This document shows, one piece after another, positions 15,600 to 24,821 of a stretch of 64,000 nt of DNA. The first letter of the stretch is position 1. Each line of letters begins with the position of its first letter. The notes under the pieces are model-generated. The model was not told the DNA's origin, did no database searches, and worked only from the letters and a program-made list of their open reading frames with translations. This DNA comes from CAZBJJ01 sp964492245. GTDB taxonomy: Bacteria > Spirochaetota > Spirochaetia > Treponematales > Breznakiellaceae. Where the stretch lies: contig CAZBJJ010000005.1 of NCBI GenBank assembly GCA_964492245.1, positions 1 through 64,000 on the forward strand, read 5' to 3'. Both the position numbers and the translations under genes were made by a program.

Positions 15600-16448
15600 T
15601 CAGTCCTTCTTTGCGTGTGGTCGGCGCAGATGCCGCCAGGCAAAGCGCGCACTAATTTTTCTGCCAAAAAGCCAGCTGGCAAATCGGTTTAGCTGCCAAT
15701 TAAGGTAGGGCACCGATATCCAGCGCCCTCTTCCCGCCTGTTTTAGGGCCCGCCGTACCATTTTATCGGCTGTTAGGCCCCCGGCTACCTCCTTGCGCAG
15801 GCCGCCCGATGCCACAAGGGCAAATTCGCTTTGCACCGAGCCCGGACAAAAGGCATGCACCTTAATGCCCTGCCCCTCCCACTCGGCGGCCAGGGCGGCG
15901 CTCAGGCTAAGTACATAGGCCTTGCTGGCCGCATACACGGCAAAGCCGGCTAAGGGGGCAAAGGCAGCAAGACTGGCTACATTTATAACAAGGCTGCCAT
16001 TAAAAAGATACTTTCCAAGAAGGGCGCAGGCCTGGGTAAGCGAGCGGCAATTTAGGTCAATCTGGCCCAGCTGCCAATCGCTGTCCACTTCTAAAAGAGG
16101 GCCATAGCAGCCATAGCCCGCATTGTTTATCAAAACTGATAGCCGCAAGGAGGGCTCATTGCAGAATTCTTGGGCCACGGTGTTTATCGAGTCGCTATCA
16201 GTTAGATCGAGGGCAAAGAGGCGAATGGCGATAGTGGTATCAATATTCAATAAATCCTGTTTAAGCTCTTGTAGCCGTTCAGCGCGGCGGGCAAGGAGCC
16301 ATATTTCGTCAAATTGTGGCAAGTGATCTATTGGCCTTTGGTTTTTTATTTGAAGAGCCCGCCGATTTTTAACAAGCTGCAGGGCAAATTCCCGGCCTAT
16401 TCCAGAAGAGGCGCCGGTGACAATTGCAATGTTTTTATATGCTTCCAT
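15600..16448 (-). CDS. SDR-family oxidoreductase
   Basis: A 282-residue short-chain dehydrogenase of the DltE/YqjQ-like type. It carries the cofactor motif TGASSGIGREF (residues about 11-21), NNAGYGCYG, a catalytic Ser in NVASLAAFA, and YAASKAYVLSLS (Tyr-x-x-x-Lys). The C-terminal 60 residues are basic and extend beyond the core, perhaps to contact the membrane. The start ATG at 16448 has the site GAGGTT. Substrate unknown. It is the first gene of a leftward run with the metal-transport pair, with no obvious functional link. Confidence 0.85.
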   Translation of the reverse strand: MEAYKNIAIVTGASSGIGREFALQLVKNRRALQIKNQRPIDHLPQFDEIWLLARRAERLQELKQDLLNIDTTIAIRLFALDLTDSDSINTVAQEFCNEPSLRLSVLINNAGYGCYGPLLEVDSDWQLGQIDLNCRSLTQACALLGKYLFNGSLVINVASLAAFAPLAGFAVYAASKAYVLSLSAALAAEWEGQGIKVHAFCPGSVQSEFALVASGGLRKEVAGGLTADKMVRRALKQAGRGRWISVPYLNWQLNRFASWLFGRKISARFAWRHLRRPHAKKD

Positions 16449-16551
16449 TAAAACCTCGTCAAGATTATGCCATGTAGGTATTACAATGTTAAGTGCAATA
16501 GGCGGAGCAATATGTATTGTATATATCATTTAGAATCTATACTTTATATAT

Positions 16552-17973
16552 ATGCACGAAACCGATACAGCTTCCGATATAGGCAAATCGCTGCCCACCG
16601 CCAACAAAGAACAGACGGAAAGCAGCACAGTTCAACGCACTGCATTTTTAGGCTCAGAACAAATATTTCCCCTGCTCTTAAAAATGGGCATTCCCGCAAC
16701 AGTGGGTATGCTGGTAAATGCGCTTTATAATGTCGTCGACTCAATTTTTGTAGGCCAGTGGGTCTCGCCCCTGGCCATTGGGGCACTTACCATTGTATTT
16801 CCCATTCAAATGATAGCTTCGGCCCTTGCCCAGGCCATAGGTGTGGGATCCGCTTCCATCGTCTCGCGCAAACTGGGCGAAAAGCAGGCCGAAGATGCGG
16901 CAAAAATTGTGGGTTCTTCGTATACGGTGGTGCTGCTGGTAAATTTAGTGCTGGTGGGTATTGCCTATCTCTTTATGGACGATCTGCTTAAACTCTTTGG
17001 TGCCCGCGGCGAAATTTTACCCCTGGCTCGCGAATATTTAGCTGCCGTTGCCCCGGGCCTCTTCTTTTTTGGCTCTTCCATGGTGGCAAACAACCTTATT
17101 CGCGCCGAGGGAAATCCGAAGGCCTCGATGAATGGCATGTTAATTGGTGCTGGCACAAATATTGTGCTGGACCCCATTTTCATTCTTGTCTTTGGCATGG
17201 GCGTGCGCGGAGCTGCCATCGCCACCGTTATTAGCCAAGTGGTATCTGCTGCCTACCTGTTCTCGCTGTATCCCCGCAAAAAAAGTCATATTCAGCTACA
17301 ACGCAAAGATTTTCGCCCCAATCTGCGCCTTGCCGGCGACAGTTTCTTTCTGGGTTTGCCTGCCTTTATTCAGTCGGCCGGAATGAGTGTGTTAGCCCTT
17401 ATTTTAAATAATAGCCTGGCCTTTTACGGCGGGGACGATGCGGTAAGTGTCTACGGCATGGTAAACCGATTGATTATGTTGGTAATCTTTCCCATTTTGG
17501 GCATTGCCCAGGGCTTCCAGCCAATTATTGGCTTTAACTATGGGGCAAAAAACTGGGATCGGGTAAAACGCACTATTGGCGTTACCCTTGCCACGGTGTT
17601 TACCCTGGGCTGTGTGGCCTTTGCCCTGCTTATGCTCTTCCCCTCGCTCTTTATTCGGCTTTTTACGCCAGAAGTGAGCTATATACAAAAAGGTGCCAGA
17701 GTATTGCGCATTCTTATATTTTTTATTCCCCTGGGAGCTCTTCAAATAATTGGCGCCACCTATTTCCAGGCCATTGGCAAGCGCACCCAATCGCTCTTGC
17801 TCGGCCTTTCTCGCCAATTTTTGGTGCTCATTCCCCTTTTGCTGGTCTTGCCAAGACTTTTGGGGCTGGACGGTCTTTGGTTTGCCTATCCGCTGGCCGA
17901 TTTGGTCTCGGTGGTCATTACCGCCGCCCTGTTTTTGCGGGAAGTTGCCCAATTAGGAGTTAAAAAAGCATGA
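16552..17973 (+). CDS. MATE-family efflux transporter
   Basis: A 473-residue, 12-helix multidrug/metabolite exporter of the MATE family (NorM/DinF group), driven by H+ or Na+. Two six-helix halves are visible. FPLLLKMGIPATVGMLVNALYNVVDSIFVG opens the first half over two adjacent motifs, and GIAQGFQPIIGFNYGA is the signature in the second. About 35 hydrophilic residues precede the first helix. The stop overlaps the start of a second MATE gene by 4 bases. No ribosome site is seen before the ATG. A TATACT box at 16538-16543 suggests a leaderless or nearly leaderless mRNA. Confidence 0.92.
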   Translation: MHETDTASDIGKSLPTANKEQTESSTVQRTAFLGSEQIFPLLLKMGIPATVGMLVNALYNVVDSIFVGQWVSPLAIGALTIVFPIQMIASALAQAIGVGSASIVSRKLGEKQAEDAAKIVGSSYTVVLLVNLVLVGIAYLFMDDLLKLFGARGEILPLAREYLAAVAPGLFFFGSSMVANNLIRAEGNPKASMNGMLIGAGTNIVLDPIFILVFGMGVRGAAIATVISQVVSAAYLFSLYPRKKSHIQLQRKDFRPNLRLAGDSFFLGLPAFIQSAGMSVLALILNNSLAFYGGDDAVSVYGMVNRLIMLVIFPILGIAQGFQPIIGFNYGAKNWDRVKRTIGVTLATVFTLGCVAFALLMLFPSLFIRLFTPEVSYIQKGARVLRILIFFIPLGALQIIGATYFQAIGKRTQSLLLGLSRQFLVLIPLLLVLPRLLGLDGLWFAYPLADLVSVVITAALFLREVAQLGVKKA

Positions 17974-19373
17974 TAAATAAAGCAGTCCTTGGCCGGTCAA
18001 GTTCCGGCGAAAACCCCTTGGGGAATCAGCCTATTGGCAGGCTTCTCTTAAAATTTGCCGTTCCCAGCATTATTGCCATGTTGGTGGGAGCCCTGTACAA
18101 TATTGTGGATCAGTTTTTTATTGGGCAAAAAATTGGGGTCTTAGGCAATGCGGCTACGAATATTGCCTTTCCCCTTTCCACCTCCTGCGTGGCCATTGGG
18201 CTTCTTTTTGGCATTGGCGGAGCAGCTGCCTTCAATCTTGCCATGGGGGCCGGTGAGCGCGAGCGGGCCACCAGTTTGGTGGGAAATGCGCTGGTCATGC
18301 TTTTTGGTCTGGGTACCCTCCTTGCGGTGGGGACCCTGCTTTTTTTAAAGCCTCTTTTAACTTTTTTTGGCTCGCCAGATAATGTATTGCCCTATGCGAT
18401 TCAATACACGAGCATTACCGCCCTGGGCTTTCCCTTTCTTATTTTTTCTACCGGAGGCGGGCATTTAATTCGTGCCGATGGCTCGCCACAGTTTGCCATG
18501 CTGTGCAATCTTTCCGGGGCAGTAATCAATACTATTTTAGACCCCATTTTTATCTTTGGTCTGGATATGGACATGGCTGGGGCTGCCTGGGCTACGGTAA
18601 TTGGCCAGCTTTTTTCCTTTGGTATGGCGGTCTATTATTTTACCCACTACAAAACGGTGCAGTTAAAACTTCAGCATCTTATGTTAAAATGGAAGTTCAT
18701 CTGGCGTGTGGCCTCCTTGGGGGCGGCGCCCGCTTTTAACCAGCTTGCCATGATGGTGGTGCAGATTACCATGAACAAATCGCTTACCTATTACGGGGCC
18801 ATGTCGAAGTATGGTAAGGAAATTCCGCTGGCCAGTGTGGGTATTATTTCCAAGGTGGCCATGATATTTTTTGCGGTTATCATTGGTATTTCACAGGGCA
18901 TGCAGCCCATTGTAAGTTTTAATTATGGGGCACGCAAATTTGATAGGGCAAGGCGGGCCTATACGCTGGCTTTAAAAAGTGGCTTTGTGCTCTCCTTATT
19001 TGCATCGACGCTGTTTATGAGCATTCCCCGCCAGATTATTTCCCTTTTTGGCGAGGGTTCCGCCGAATATTTTGCCTTTTCGGTGTCTTTTTTCCGCATC
19101 TTCTTCTTTTTTACCTTTATCAATTTTGTTCAGCCTATGTCGTCAAATTTCTTTACCGCGATTGGCGTACCAAAAAAGGGCATCTTTCTTTCACTCACCC
19201 GCCAAATTATCTTTCTCCTGCCCCTTATCCTTATTTTCCCGCTATTTATGGGCATCAATGGCATTGTTTTTGCTGGCCCGATTGCCGATTTTATCGCCTT
19301 TTTGGTCTCGGTTATTATGATTCGCAGAGAATTTAAATTGATGGGCGCTTCCCCGAAAATTTCACCTAAATAG
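17970..19373 (+). CDS. MATE-family efflux transporter (second of tandem pair)
   Basis: A 467-residue, 12-helix MATE exporter. Motifs include KFAVPSIIAMLVGALYN, SPDNVLPYAIQY and GISQGMQPIVSFNYGA. It overlaps the upstream MATE gene by 4 bases. The two are clearly paralogous but not near-identical, so the tandem is an old duplication. Tight coupling suggests they are made in equal amounts, perhaps as a heterodimer or with different substrates. Substrates unknown. Confidence 0.92.
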   Translation: MINKAVLGRSSSGENPLGNQPIGRLLLKFAVPSIIAMLVGALYNIVDQFFIGQKIGVLGNAATNIAFPLSTSCVAIGLLFGIGGAAAFNLAMGAGERERATSLVGNALVMLFGLGTLLAVGTLLFLKPLLTFFGSPDNVLPYAIQYTSITALGFPFLIFSTGGGHLIRADGSPQFAMLCNLSGAVINTILDPIFIFGLDMDMAGAAWATVIGQLFSFGMAVYYFTHYKTVQLKLQHLMLKWKFIWRVASLGAAPAFNQLAMMVVQITMNKSLTYYGAMSKYGKEIPLASVGIISKVAMIFFAVIIGISQGMQPIVSFNYGARKFDRARRAYTLALKSGFVLSLFASTLFMSIPRQIISLFGEGSAEYFAFSVSFFRIFFFFTFINFVQPMSSNFFTAIGVPKKGIFLSLTRQIIFLLPLILIFPLFMGINGIVFAGPIADFIAFLVSVIMIRREFKLMGASPKISPK

Positions 19374-19428
19374 TCGGTTTTGGAGAGAATAAAAAAATAT
19401 TTGACAAGCTAAAACGGCGGGGCCCGTC

Positions 19429-22143
19429 TTATTTCTCCGTTAGACTAAACACACCATCCCAATTTGGCTCTGGCGGGGTGGCAATGAATTTTTTACAGCG
19501 GTTAAGATAGGTCAGGGAGGGACCGTCCTCTGGGCGCTCCTCGTGGAGCTTTAAAAATAATTTACCGGCCTTCTTCCAATCGCGACTGTCGAAAACCTGG
19601 TGCGCTTGGGCAAAGCGGTCGAGGTAGTCCAGGGTTTGGTCGTCGGTTTCGCTTACAAGGCCCAAGACCTCCCAGAGCTGGACCGGCGTGTTAATACCTA
19701 CAACGCGCACCGGGTCGAAGCGACGGTAAAGGAATTCGTTTCCCGCCTCCTGCTTGGTCATATCGGAAATTAAAATCCAACTGCCGTATTGCTTGTTTAC
19801 CCCCTCTAGGCGGGCAGCCAAGTTTACCGCATTGCCCATAATGGTATAGTCCATTTTTTGCTGTGTTCCCATATTGCCTACAACCATATCGCCGGTGTTA
19901 ATGCCAATGCGGGTAAGCAGGGGAAAGGGAGTGGCCTTGTCCGCCAAAAACTGCTTGTTCAGCTCCGCCTCTTTTTGCTTCATGCGCACCGAAGCGTAGC
20001 AGGCAAGGCGGGCGTGGTCGGCAAGGGTAATGGGAGCGCCAAAGAAAGAGATAATGGCATCCCCCTCGAATTTATCAATAGTGCCCTTGTTCTCCAATAT
20101 TAAATCGCTCATTGCCGAAAGATAGATGTTCAACAGCGAGACAAGATCTTCGGGATCCAGCTTTTCGCTGATAGTGGAAAAGCCCTTTACGTCGGTAAAA
20201 ATAGCGGTAATCCATTTTTTTTCGCCCCCAAGGCGCAGCATGGCAGGGTTGTCCATAATTTGATTTATAACATCCGGCGAAAGATAGGTGCTCCAGGCCT
20301 TGCGTAAAAAATTCTTTTCGCGCTCTGCCACAATAAAGGTGGCAATGGTATAGGTGATAAACGAAAGGAAGACAGCCACTGTTATGTTCAATGCAGGCAG
20401 GTAGAATCCCGAAAAATGAAAGGCAAGATAGCAAGCTACTAGCACAATAAGGGTACTGGAGGCGCCGACGAGCATTTGTAGGCGGGTTTTGAGCTTGGCA
20501 ATGAGGAAGATAATGCCAAAGCTCAGTAAAATATTGAGTACAATGGCCGACCACTGGGGGGCCTCGGACAGGAAGTCGTTTTGATAAATAGTGTTAAGAA
20601 CAGTGGCGTGGGTGCCAACGTTAATGTATTTTTCGTCGAAGGGATTGGCGCCAATATCGGTGGTGGCCGTGGCGGTCCAGCCCACAATACAGGTTTTGCC
20701 ATCTAGCCCCTGTCGCAACAGGTCTTCTTGGGTCTTTACCGTGTTTTGTATGTTAAGGCAGTTGGTATAAATGCTGGCAAAGCGCGTGTTCAGGGCATTG
20801 TAGAGTTCGGGATCCTGGTCTTCGTCGGCATCGCGGGCAGCAAAAATAAGTTTTTGGATATGATTTTGCCAATTTTCCTGTAGAAAATCTGCAACAGACT
20901 CTTTAAAGGCCGCCTTACTTGCAAGCCAGGCAGCTCGATCTTCGGGTTTGCCACTTTCTAAGGCAATGTGGAGCTGATTCTCTTGGAGTGACCAATGAGC
21001 AAGTGGCCCCTGCAATGGGTTGGGCCCATCAAAAAGAAGCCAGGCCTCTTGGCTGGCTAAAAGGCGCAGGTTTTCGATTAAAAGATCTTCGTTGTCGCGA
21101 TATTCTAAAAGGCGGAAAAAAGAGGTGTGGGAAAAACTCTGGTAATAGGATTTTTTGGGCCAGCGCAGGAGCATTTGTCCATGTTTATCCAGGGGAATAT
21201 GTATATCCTGTTTGATGCCATCAATATTGGCATCGAGAATTCGAATGTTGTGAGGGTTTAAAATTATTTCGGGCCGGTCCATCGAGTCGATAAGGGGAGA
21301 AAAGGCCAGTTGCAGATAATATTTGTCGTTTATGTTGTGAACAAGGCTTATACGGCGACGCACGCCGTCGCTATCAATTTCCACATTGGTAAAACCGGCC
21401 CCCGCGGCGCGTGAACTGACCTCCATTATGGGAATAAGATAATCGATAAAATGCGGTTTCTTATGTCGGTTGTCCTGAACCCGAGGGTAGGCAAATTTCT
21501 TTTCGGTCAGACCTCGAAGCTCCTCGCTTATATAGTCTCCTCTTCCGTCCTGCGCATTTATCGTAACAAAGGCCTTGCCAAAAAGGGCCATGGCCTTGCC
21601 TAAATAGCTGTCGTTTTCCATTGCCACAGCCTGGGTCTTTTTATAAAGATCATCGCGGCTTTCATCGATAAGCTCGACGAGCATATCGCCGTATTCGCCG
21701 GCATCGGATAGGGGTATTTGTCCGCTCCCCAGGGAGTTAAAGAGAAAGCCCACGTTGGAGCTAATCTCCTCGAAGGCCAGGTTGAATTCGCTGGCTAAGC
21801 CGCGTTCCAGAAAATCTCTATTTATACTTTTAGGGCTTTGCTGAAGATATTCAATATCGAAGACGACATATTGGGCACCAATTTCGGCAAGGGTTTCAAG
21901 GCCTCGCCCTACAAGGCCCCTTGGCCAGGGCCAGGAGGTGGTGCGTACAATGGAGGGCTCGTCGATATCCAAGAGCACAATGCGGGGGTCTTCCTTAACG
22001 GCCGGTTTAATATTCAGGAAGATATCGAACATTTTGCTTTCAAGATTCTCGCCAAAGTTGGTATAGCCAATTGCGGCAAGGGCGCCTCCAATTAAAAGGG
22101 GAATAAGAGTTTGGCGGCGAAAAGAGATACCCTGCTTTTTCAT
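19429..22143 (-). CDS. CHASE2-domain adenylate cyclase
   Basis: A 904-residue membrane receptor cyclase making cAMP. Order: N-terminal membrane helix (about 10-30), a large periplasmic CHASE2 sensor (about 35-500), three membrane helices (about 515-605), then a class III cyclase domain (about 640-820) and a C-terminal tail. The cyclase has both metal-binding Asp residues (FTDVKGFST and GDAIISFFG), a base-contacting Lys (TIDKFEG), and MDYTIMGNAVNLAARLEG; the Asp in DYT fits adenylate rather than guanylate cyclase. ATG at 22143 has the site AAGGAG. It is divergent from a cluster ending in a FecR protein. Confidence 0.92.
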   Translation of the reverse strand: MKKQGISFRRQTLIPLLIGGALAAIGYTNFGENLESKMFDIFLNIKPAVKEDPRIVLLDIDEPSIVRTTSWPWPRGLVGRGLETLAEIGAQYVVFDIEYLQQSPKSINRDFLERGLASEFNLAFEEISSNVGFLFNSLGSGQIPLSDAGEYGDMLVELIDESRDDLYKKTQAVAMENDSYLGKAMALFGKAFVTINAQDGRGDYISEELRGLTEKKFAYPRVQDNRHKKPHFIDYLIPIMEVSSRAAGAGFTNVEIDSDGVRRRISLVHNINDKYYLQLAFSPLIDSMDRPEIILNPHNIRILDANIDGIKQDIHIPLDKHGQMLLRWPKKSYYQSFSHTSFFRLLEYRDNEDLLIENLRLLASQEAWLLFDGPNPLQGPLAHWSLQENQLHIALESGKPEDRAAWLASKAAFKESVADFLQENWQNHIQKLIFAARDADEDQDPELYNALNTRFASIYTNCLNIQNTVKTQEDLLRQGLDGKTCIVGWTATATTDIGANPFDEKYINVGTHATVLNTIYQNDFLSEAPQWSAIVLNILLSFGIIFLIAKLKTRLQMLVGASSTLIVLVACYLAFHFSGFYLPALNITVAVFLSFITYTIATFIVAEREKNFLRKAWSTYLSPDVINQIMDNPAMLRLGGEKKWITAIFTDVKGFSTISEKLDPEDLVSLLNIYLSAMSDLILENKGTIDKFEGDAIISFFGAPITLADHARLACYASVRMKQKEAELNKQFLADKATPFPLLTRIGINTGDMVVGNMGTQQKMDYTIMGNAVNLAARLEGVNKQYGSWILISDMTKQEAGNEFLYRRFDPVRVVGINTPVQLWEVLGLVSETDDQTLDYLDRFAQAHQVFDSRDWKKAGKLFLKLHEERPEDGPSLTYLNRCKKFIATPPEPNWDGVFSLTEK

Positions 22144-22280
22144 ACGTGCTCCTTTTGGCCAGTATACACCGGAAATCCAAAAGTTTGATGAATAAAACAC
22201 CATTTTAATCAATTTTCTTTATAAACGGTAAGAAATGTGCTATAATGGGAGTAAGTATCTTAATAAAAGGTGGTGATAAG

Positions 22281-22727
22281 ATGCAGAGACTGTTTTTTGT
22301 CATTGGTTTTATATCAATGGCAATGGTGTTAAATGCTCAATCGAATGAGTTTTTAGACGATCTATTGGCGGTGGAGAATTTAACTGCAGGTAAGGCTGCC
22401 TATTTAGTCATGGTGGCTTCGGAGAATGTAAGCGAGGATGCCGACGAAGCGCGGGCCTTTGAGCTTATGCAAAACATGGGATATTCACCTAAAAACGTGG
22501 AATTTTCCCAGCCCATTCGTATTCGAGATTATGCATTTATTTTGATGAAGGCCTTCGACATTAAAGGAAGTCTTATGTATCGTCTTTTCCCCAGTCCCCG
22601 ATATGCTTATCGCTCACTTTCTGCTATGCAGGTTATACAGGGTGTAAAAAATCCAAGTGATTTGTTTGATGGCAATGCGGCAATTCAAATATTGGGCCGG
22701 GTCTTTGATATAAAAGGATTGAACTAA
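22281..22727 (+). CDS. secreted hypothetical protein
   Basis: A 148-residue protein with a clear signal peptide (MQRLFFVIGFISMAMVLNA, cleavage after about residue 19). The mature part is mostly helical with no cysteine and no recognised motif. ATG at 22281 has the site AGGTGG. An extended -10 promoter (TGCTATAAT, 22238-22246) lies 35 bases upstream. It starts a three-gene run with a beta-barrel and a FecR protein, opposite the CHASE2 cyclase. It may be a periplasmic partner of these; family not recognised. Confidence 0.7.
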   Translation: MQRLFFVIGFISMAMVLNAQSNEFLDDLLAVENLTAGKAAYLVMVASENVSEDADEARAFELMQNMGYSPKNVEFSQPIRIRDYAFILMKAFDIKGSLMYRLFPSPRYAYRSLSAMQVIQGVKNPSDLFDGNAAIQILGRVFDIKGLN

Positions 22728-22728
22728 T

Positions 22729-23949
22729 ATGAAGAAGAATGTTTTTTGTATAGCGCTCGTTTTATCTCTGTTTTCTCATGGGCTTGTATTCGCCTTCGAT
22801 TTTGGCCTTACCCTGAGCAATTATAGTACCTTGCTCGGTGGCTCCTCCATTGGCCTGGAACAGAGTAATCGACTTTTAGCCTGGGTTACTCAGAGTTTTG
22901 GTTCGAATATAGACCTATATGCTTCTGGCTACTATCAGTTTCAAGCGGAGCTTTCCGAGGATTCTACGGTGATTGTGCCCTATGTGTTTAATGTTGGCCG
23001 TTTTGAATTGTCTGGGACGGTCGACGAGGTGTTTGGCGAAAACACTTCTTTGTCCTATAATTTCGGGCGCATTAGTCTTGTCGATTTTTCTAATCGGGTA
23101 ATCAACGGCCTAAACGATGGTGCCCTGGCAAGCTTGGGTATTGGCAATAATACCATATCTGTATTTGGGGCCTACCGGGGCCTGCTTTTAGCCGACGAGG
23201 CACAGTCGCCTCTGCCGACAAGCGGCGGCGGCCTTGAAGAAAGCTTCGGGGTGGCTTTTGCGCCGGCCTCGGTGGTGGCCGGCGCGGCGGTGCAGGCCGC
23301 CGAACTCTTGCCCTCGCACGATATTGGCCTAGAGTTTTGGGCAATGTTCGACCTCGACGAGGCCGGCGGCAAGACGAATTATCAGTATTTAGAACAGTAC
23401 GTCGATGGCCGCATAAATGCACAGTTTCGCTGGAAGCTCTGGAATGTGCTCGGGTTTAGCAATGCCAGTAGCGACTACTTTGCAATGGCTTCTGGTGGTC
23501 AAATCCGCTATGCCAACCCCCGTTTAAAAAATTTACGGCTTACGCAGTCGATATTATGGGCAAGTGGCACTGGCGACAATCTTTCTTCATACCTGCCTAT
23601 TCAACTGGGCGAAATATCGGGGTCCAGTTATTTTGCCTTCCAAAACATTCTGGCTCCGGTAACAGAGCTTTCCTTTTACCCCCTGTCCGCTCTGGCTTTA
23701 CAGACCGGAGCCCGTATTTTGTTTAAATCTGGCATCGAGGGCCCCAGTATCCCCGGGGCAACAATGAGGGACAATGCCACTGGTTCGTATTTAGGTTTTG
23801 AACCCTATGTGGGCATTAATTATGCCCCCTTTAGCGACCTTAATCTATCTCTGGTTTTAAATCTATTTGTACCCGAGACATCGGCTGCCTTCCAGGCAGA
23901 TACAGGTATTTTATTTAAGGCAAATCTGGCCTTCACATTATTACTGTAA
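22729..23949 (+). CDS. outer-membrane beta-barrel-type hypothetical protein
   Basis: A 406-residue protein starting 1 base after the previous stop. A signal peptide ends near GLVFAFDF (residue about 21). The mature chain consists of alternating hydrophobic/polar strands with many aromatic residues, Gly and Ser, and it ends in a short hydrophobic strand (NLAFTLLL), all typical of outer-membrane barrels. No named family recognised. Co-transcription with FecR and proximity to CHASE2 suggest a sensory or secretion complex across the envelope, but this is inference. Confidence 0.65.
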   Translation: MKKNVFCIALVLSLFSHGLVFAFDFGLTLSNYSTLLGGSSIGLEQSNRLLAWVTQSFGSNIDLYASGYYQFQAELSEDSTVIVPYVFNVGRFELSGTVDEVFGENTSLSYNFGRISLVDFSNRVINGLNDGALASLGIGNNTISVFGAYRGLLLADEAQSPLPTSGGGLEESFGVAFAPASVVAGAAVQAAELLPSHDIGLEFWAMFDLDEAGGKTNYQYLEQYVDGRINAQFRWKLWNVLGFSNASSDYFAMASGGQIRYANPRLKNLRLTQSILWASGTGDNLSSYLPIQLGEISGSSYFAFQNILAPVTELSFYPLSALALQTGARILFKSGIEGPSIPGATMRDNATGSYLGFEPYVGINYAPFSDLNLSLVLNLFVPETSAAFQADTGILFKANLAFTLLL

Positions 23950-23961
23950 AGGAGAATTAGA

Positions 23962-24627
23962 ATGAAGAAGCTTTTTGGTCTTGTTTTAGTATTTTTTGCC
24001 TCAACAGCCATTGTTTTTGCAGCCCAAGCCGAGTTTTCGGTCGTGAACGGCAAGGTAGAGTATCAACTTGCCAGCGGGGAATGGCGACCGGCAAGAGTTG
24101 GCGATAAAATAGATACCAATGTCTTGGTTTCTACCGGCTTTAAGAGCAATGCGGTTTTAAAATTAAATGCCACAAGCATAAGTATGCGTCCTCTTACCCG
24201 CCTAACCCTAGAGCAGATGCAGGAGACGAGTGAGGGTTCGCAGACACAGTTGCTCTTACTTGCGGGGCGGGTTAGGGCCGATGTGCCACCCCAAGAGGGG
24301 AAGACCACCGAGTTCACCGTTAAAAGCACTACCGCCACGGCATCGGTGCGGGGGACATCCTTCGAATTTGATGGGCGCAACCTTATTGTCGATAGAGGGG
24401 CTGTACAGTTGGGCACCCGTCGAGGGCGGCACCGCAGGGTAGCAGCTGGCGAGTTTGGCTTTGTCGCAGACGATGGAAATATTCAGCAGCCAGTGGCCAG
24501 CAATACGGATATTGGCTTGGAGGCGCTCGATCAACTTATGACACAGGCGGAATCAGAAGAGCTTGTTCTTTTTCAAGCTCCTACTTCTGGGCCTCGTACG
24601 ACGGACATCGTTATAACAGTAGAGTAG
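23962..24627 (+). CDS. FecR-domain protein
   Basis: A 221-residue exported protein: signal peptide (MKKLFGLVLVFFASTAIVFA), then a FecR beta-domain at about residues 40-150. The family segment runs from NAVLKLNATSISMRPLTRL to EFTVKSTTATASVRGTSFEF, with the characteristic TATASVRGTSFE motif. It lacks the inner-membrane anti-sigma helix of E. coli FecR, so it is a free periplasmic or surface-attached FecR domain. FecR domains of this kind often occur near CHASE2 cyclases or other CHASE2 receptors, as here. The ribosome site is AAAGGAG. A strong terminator follows. Confidence 0.85.
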   Translation: MKKLFGLVLVFFASTAIVFAAQAEFSVVNGKVEYQLASGEWRPARVGDKIDTNVLVSTGFKSNAVLKLNATSISMRPLTRLTLEQMQETSEGSQTQLLLLAGRVRADVPPQEGKTTEFTVKSTTATASVRGTSFEFDGRNLIVDRGAVQLGTRRGRHRRVAAGEFGFVADDGNIQQPVASNTDIGLEALDQLMTQAESEELVLFQAPTSGPRTTDIVITVE

Positions 24628-24650
24628 GTATCCTGTAGACCGCTTTATTT

Positions 24651-24683
24651 GGCCAATCAGCATACACTGATTGGCCTTTTTTT
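24651..24683 (+). terminator. Rho-independent terminator after the FecR gene
   Basis: Perfect 10-base stem GGCCAATCAG (24651-24660) and CTGATTGGCC (24667-24676) with a 6-base loop, followed by seven T. It ends the 22281-24627 transcription unit. Confidence 0.9.
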
Positions 24684-24821
24684 ATCTTAAAGAGGGGCTA
24701 ATTACTATTTGGCGCAATTGATGGGCGAACTTGGCAAAGGCCTTCCGGTTGGGGAAGACCTGTGGCAATGGGGGTAAGGGCGCATTGCTTGCCGCTACCC
24801 AGAGCCGTACATCAATCTTCT

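Noticed and set aside
17404..17952. Minus-strand frame (182 codons) opposite the first MATE gene, rich in Lys/Gln/Gly
   Set aside because: Antisense of helices in a clear MATE protein. The composition is an artefact of the complementary codons.
16552..19373. Tandem MATE genes considered as a recent duplication or mobile insertion
   Set aside because: The proteins differ widely along their length, there are no flanking repeats or integrase genes, and base composition matches the neighbours.
24684..24821. Minus-strand stretch after the solute-binding gene that stays open in another frame for about 60 codons (contains LPQVFPNRKAFAKFA)
   Set aside because: No start codon with ribosome site and no motif. 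It could be a frameshifted tail or a remnant, but the evidence is too thin to call a gene.
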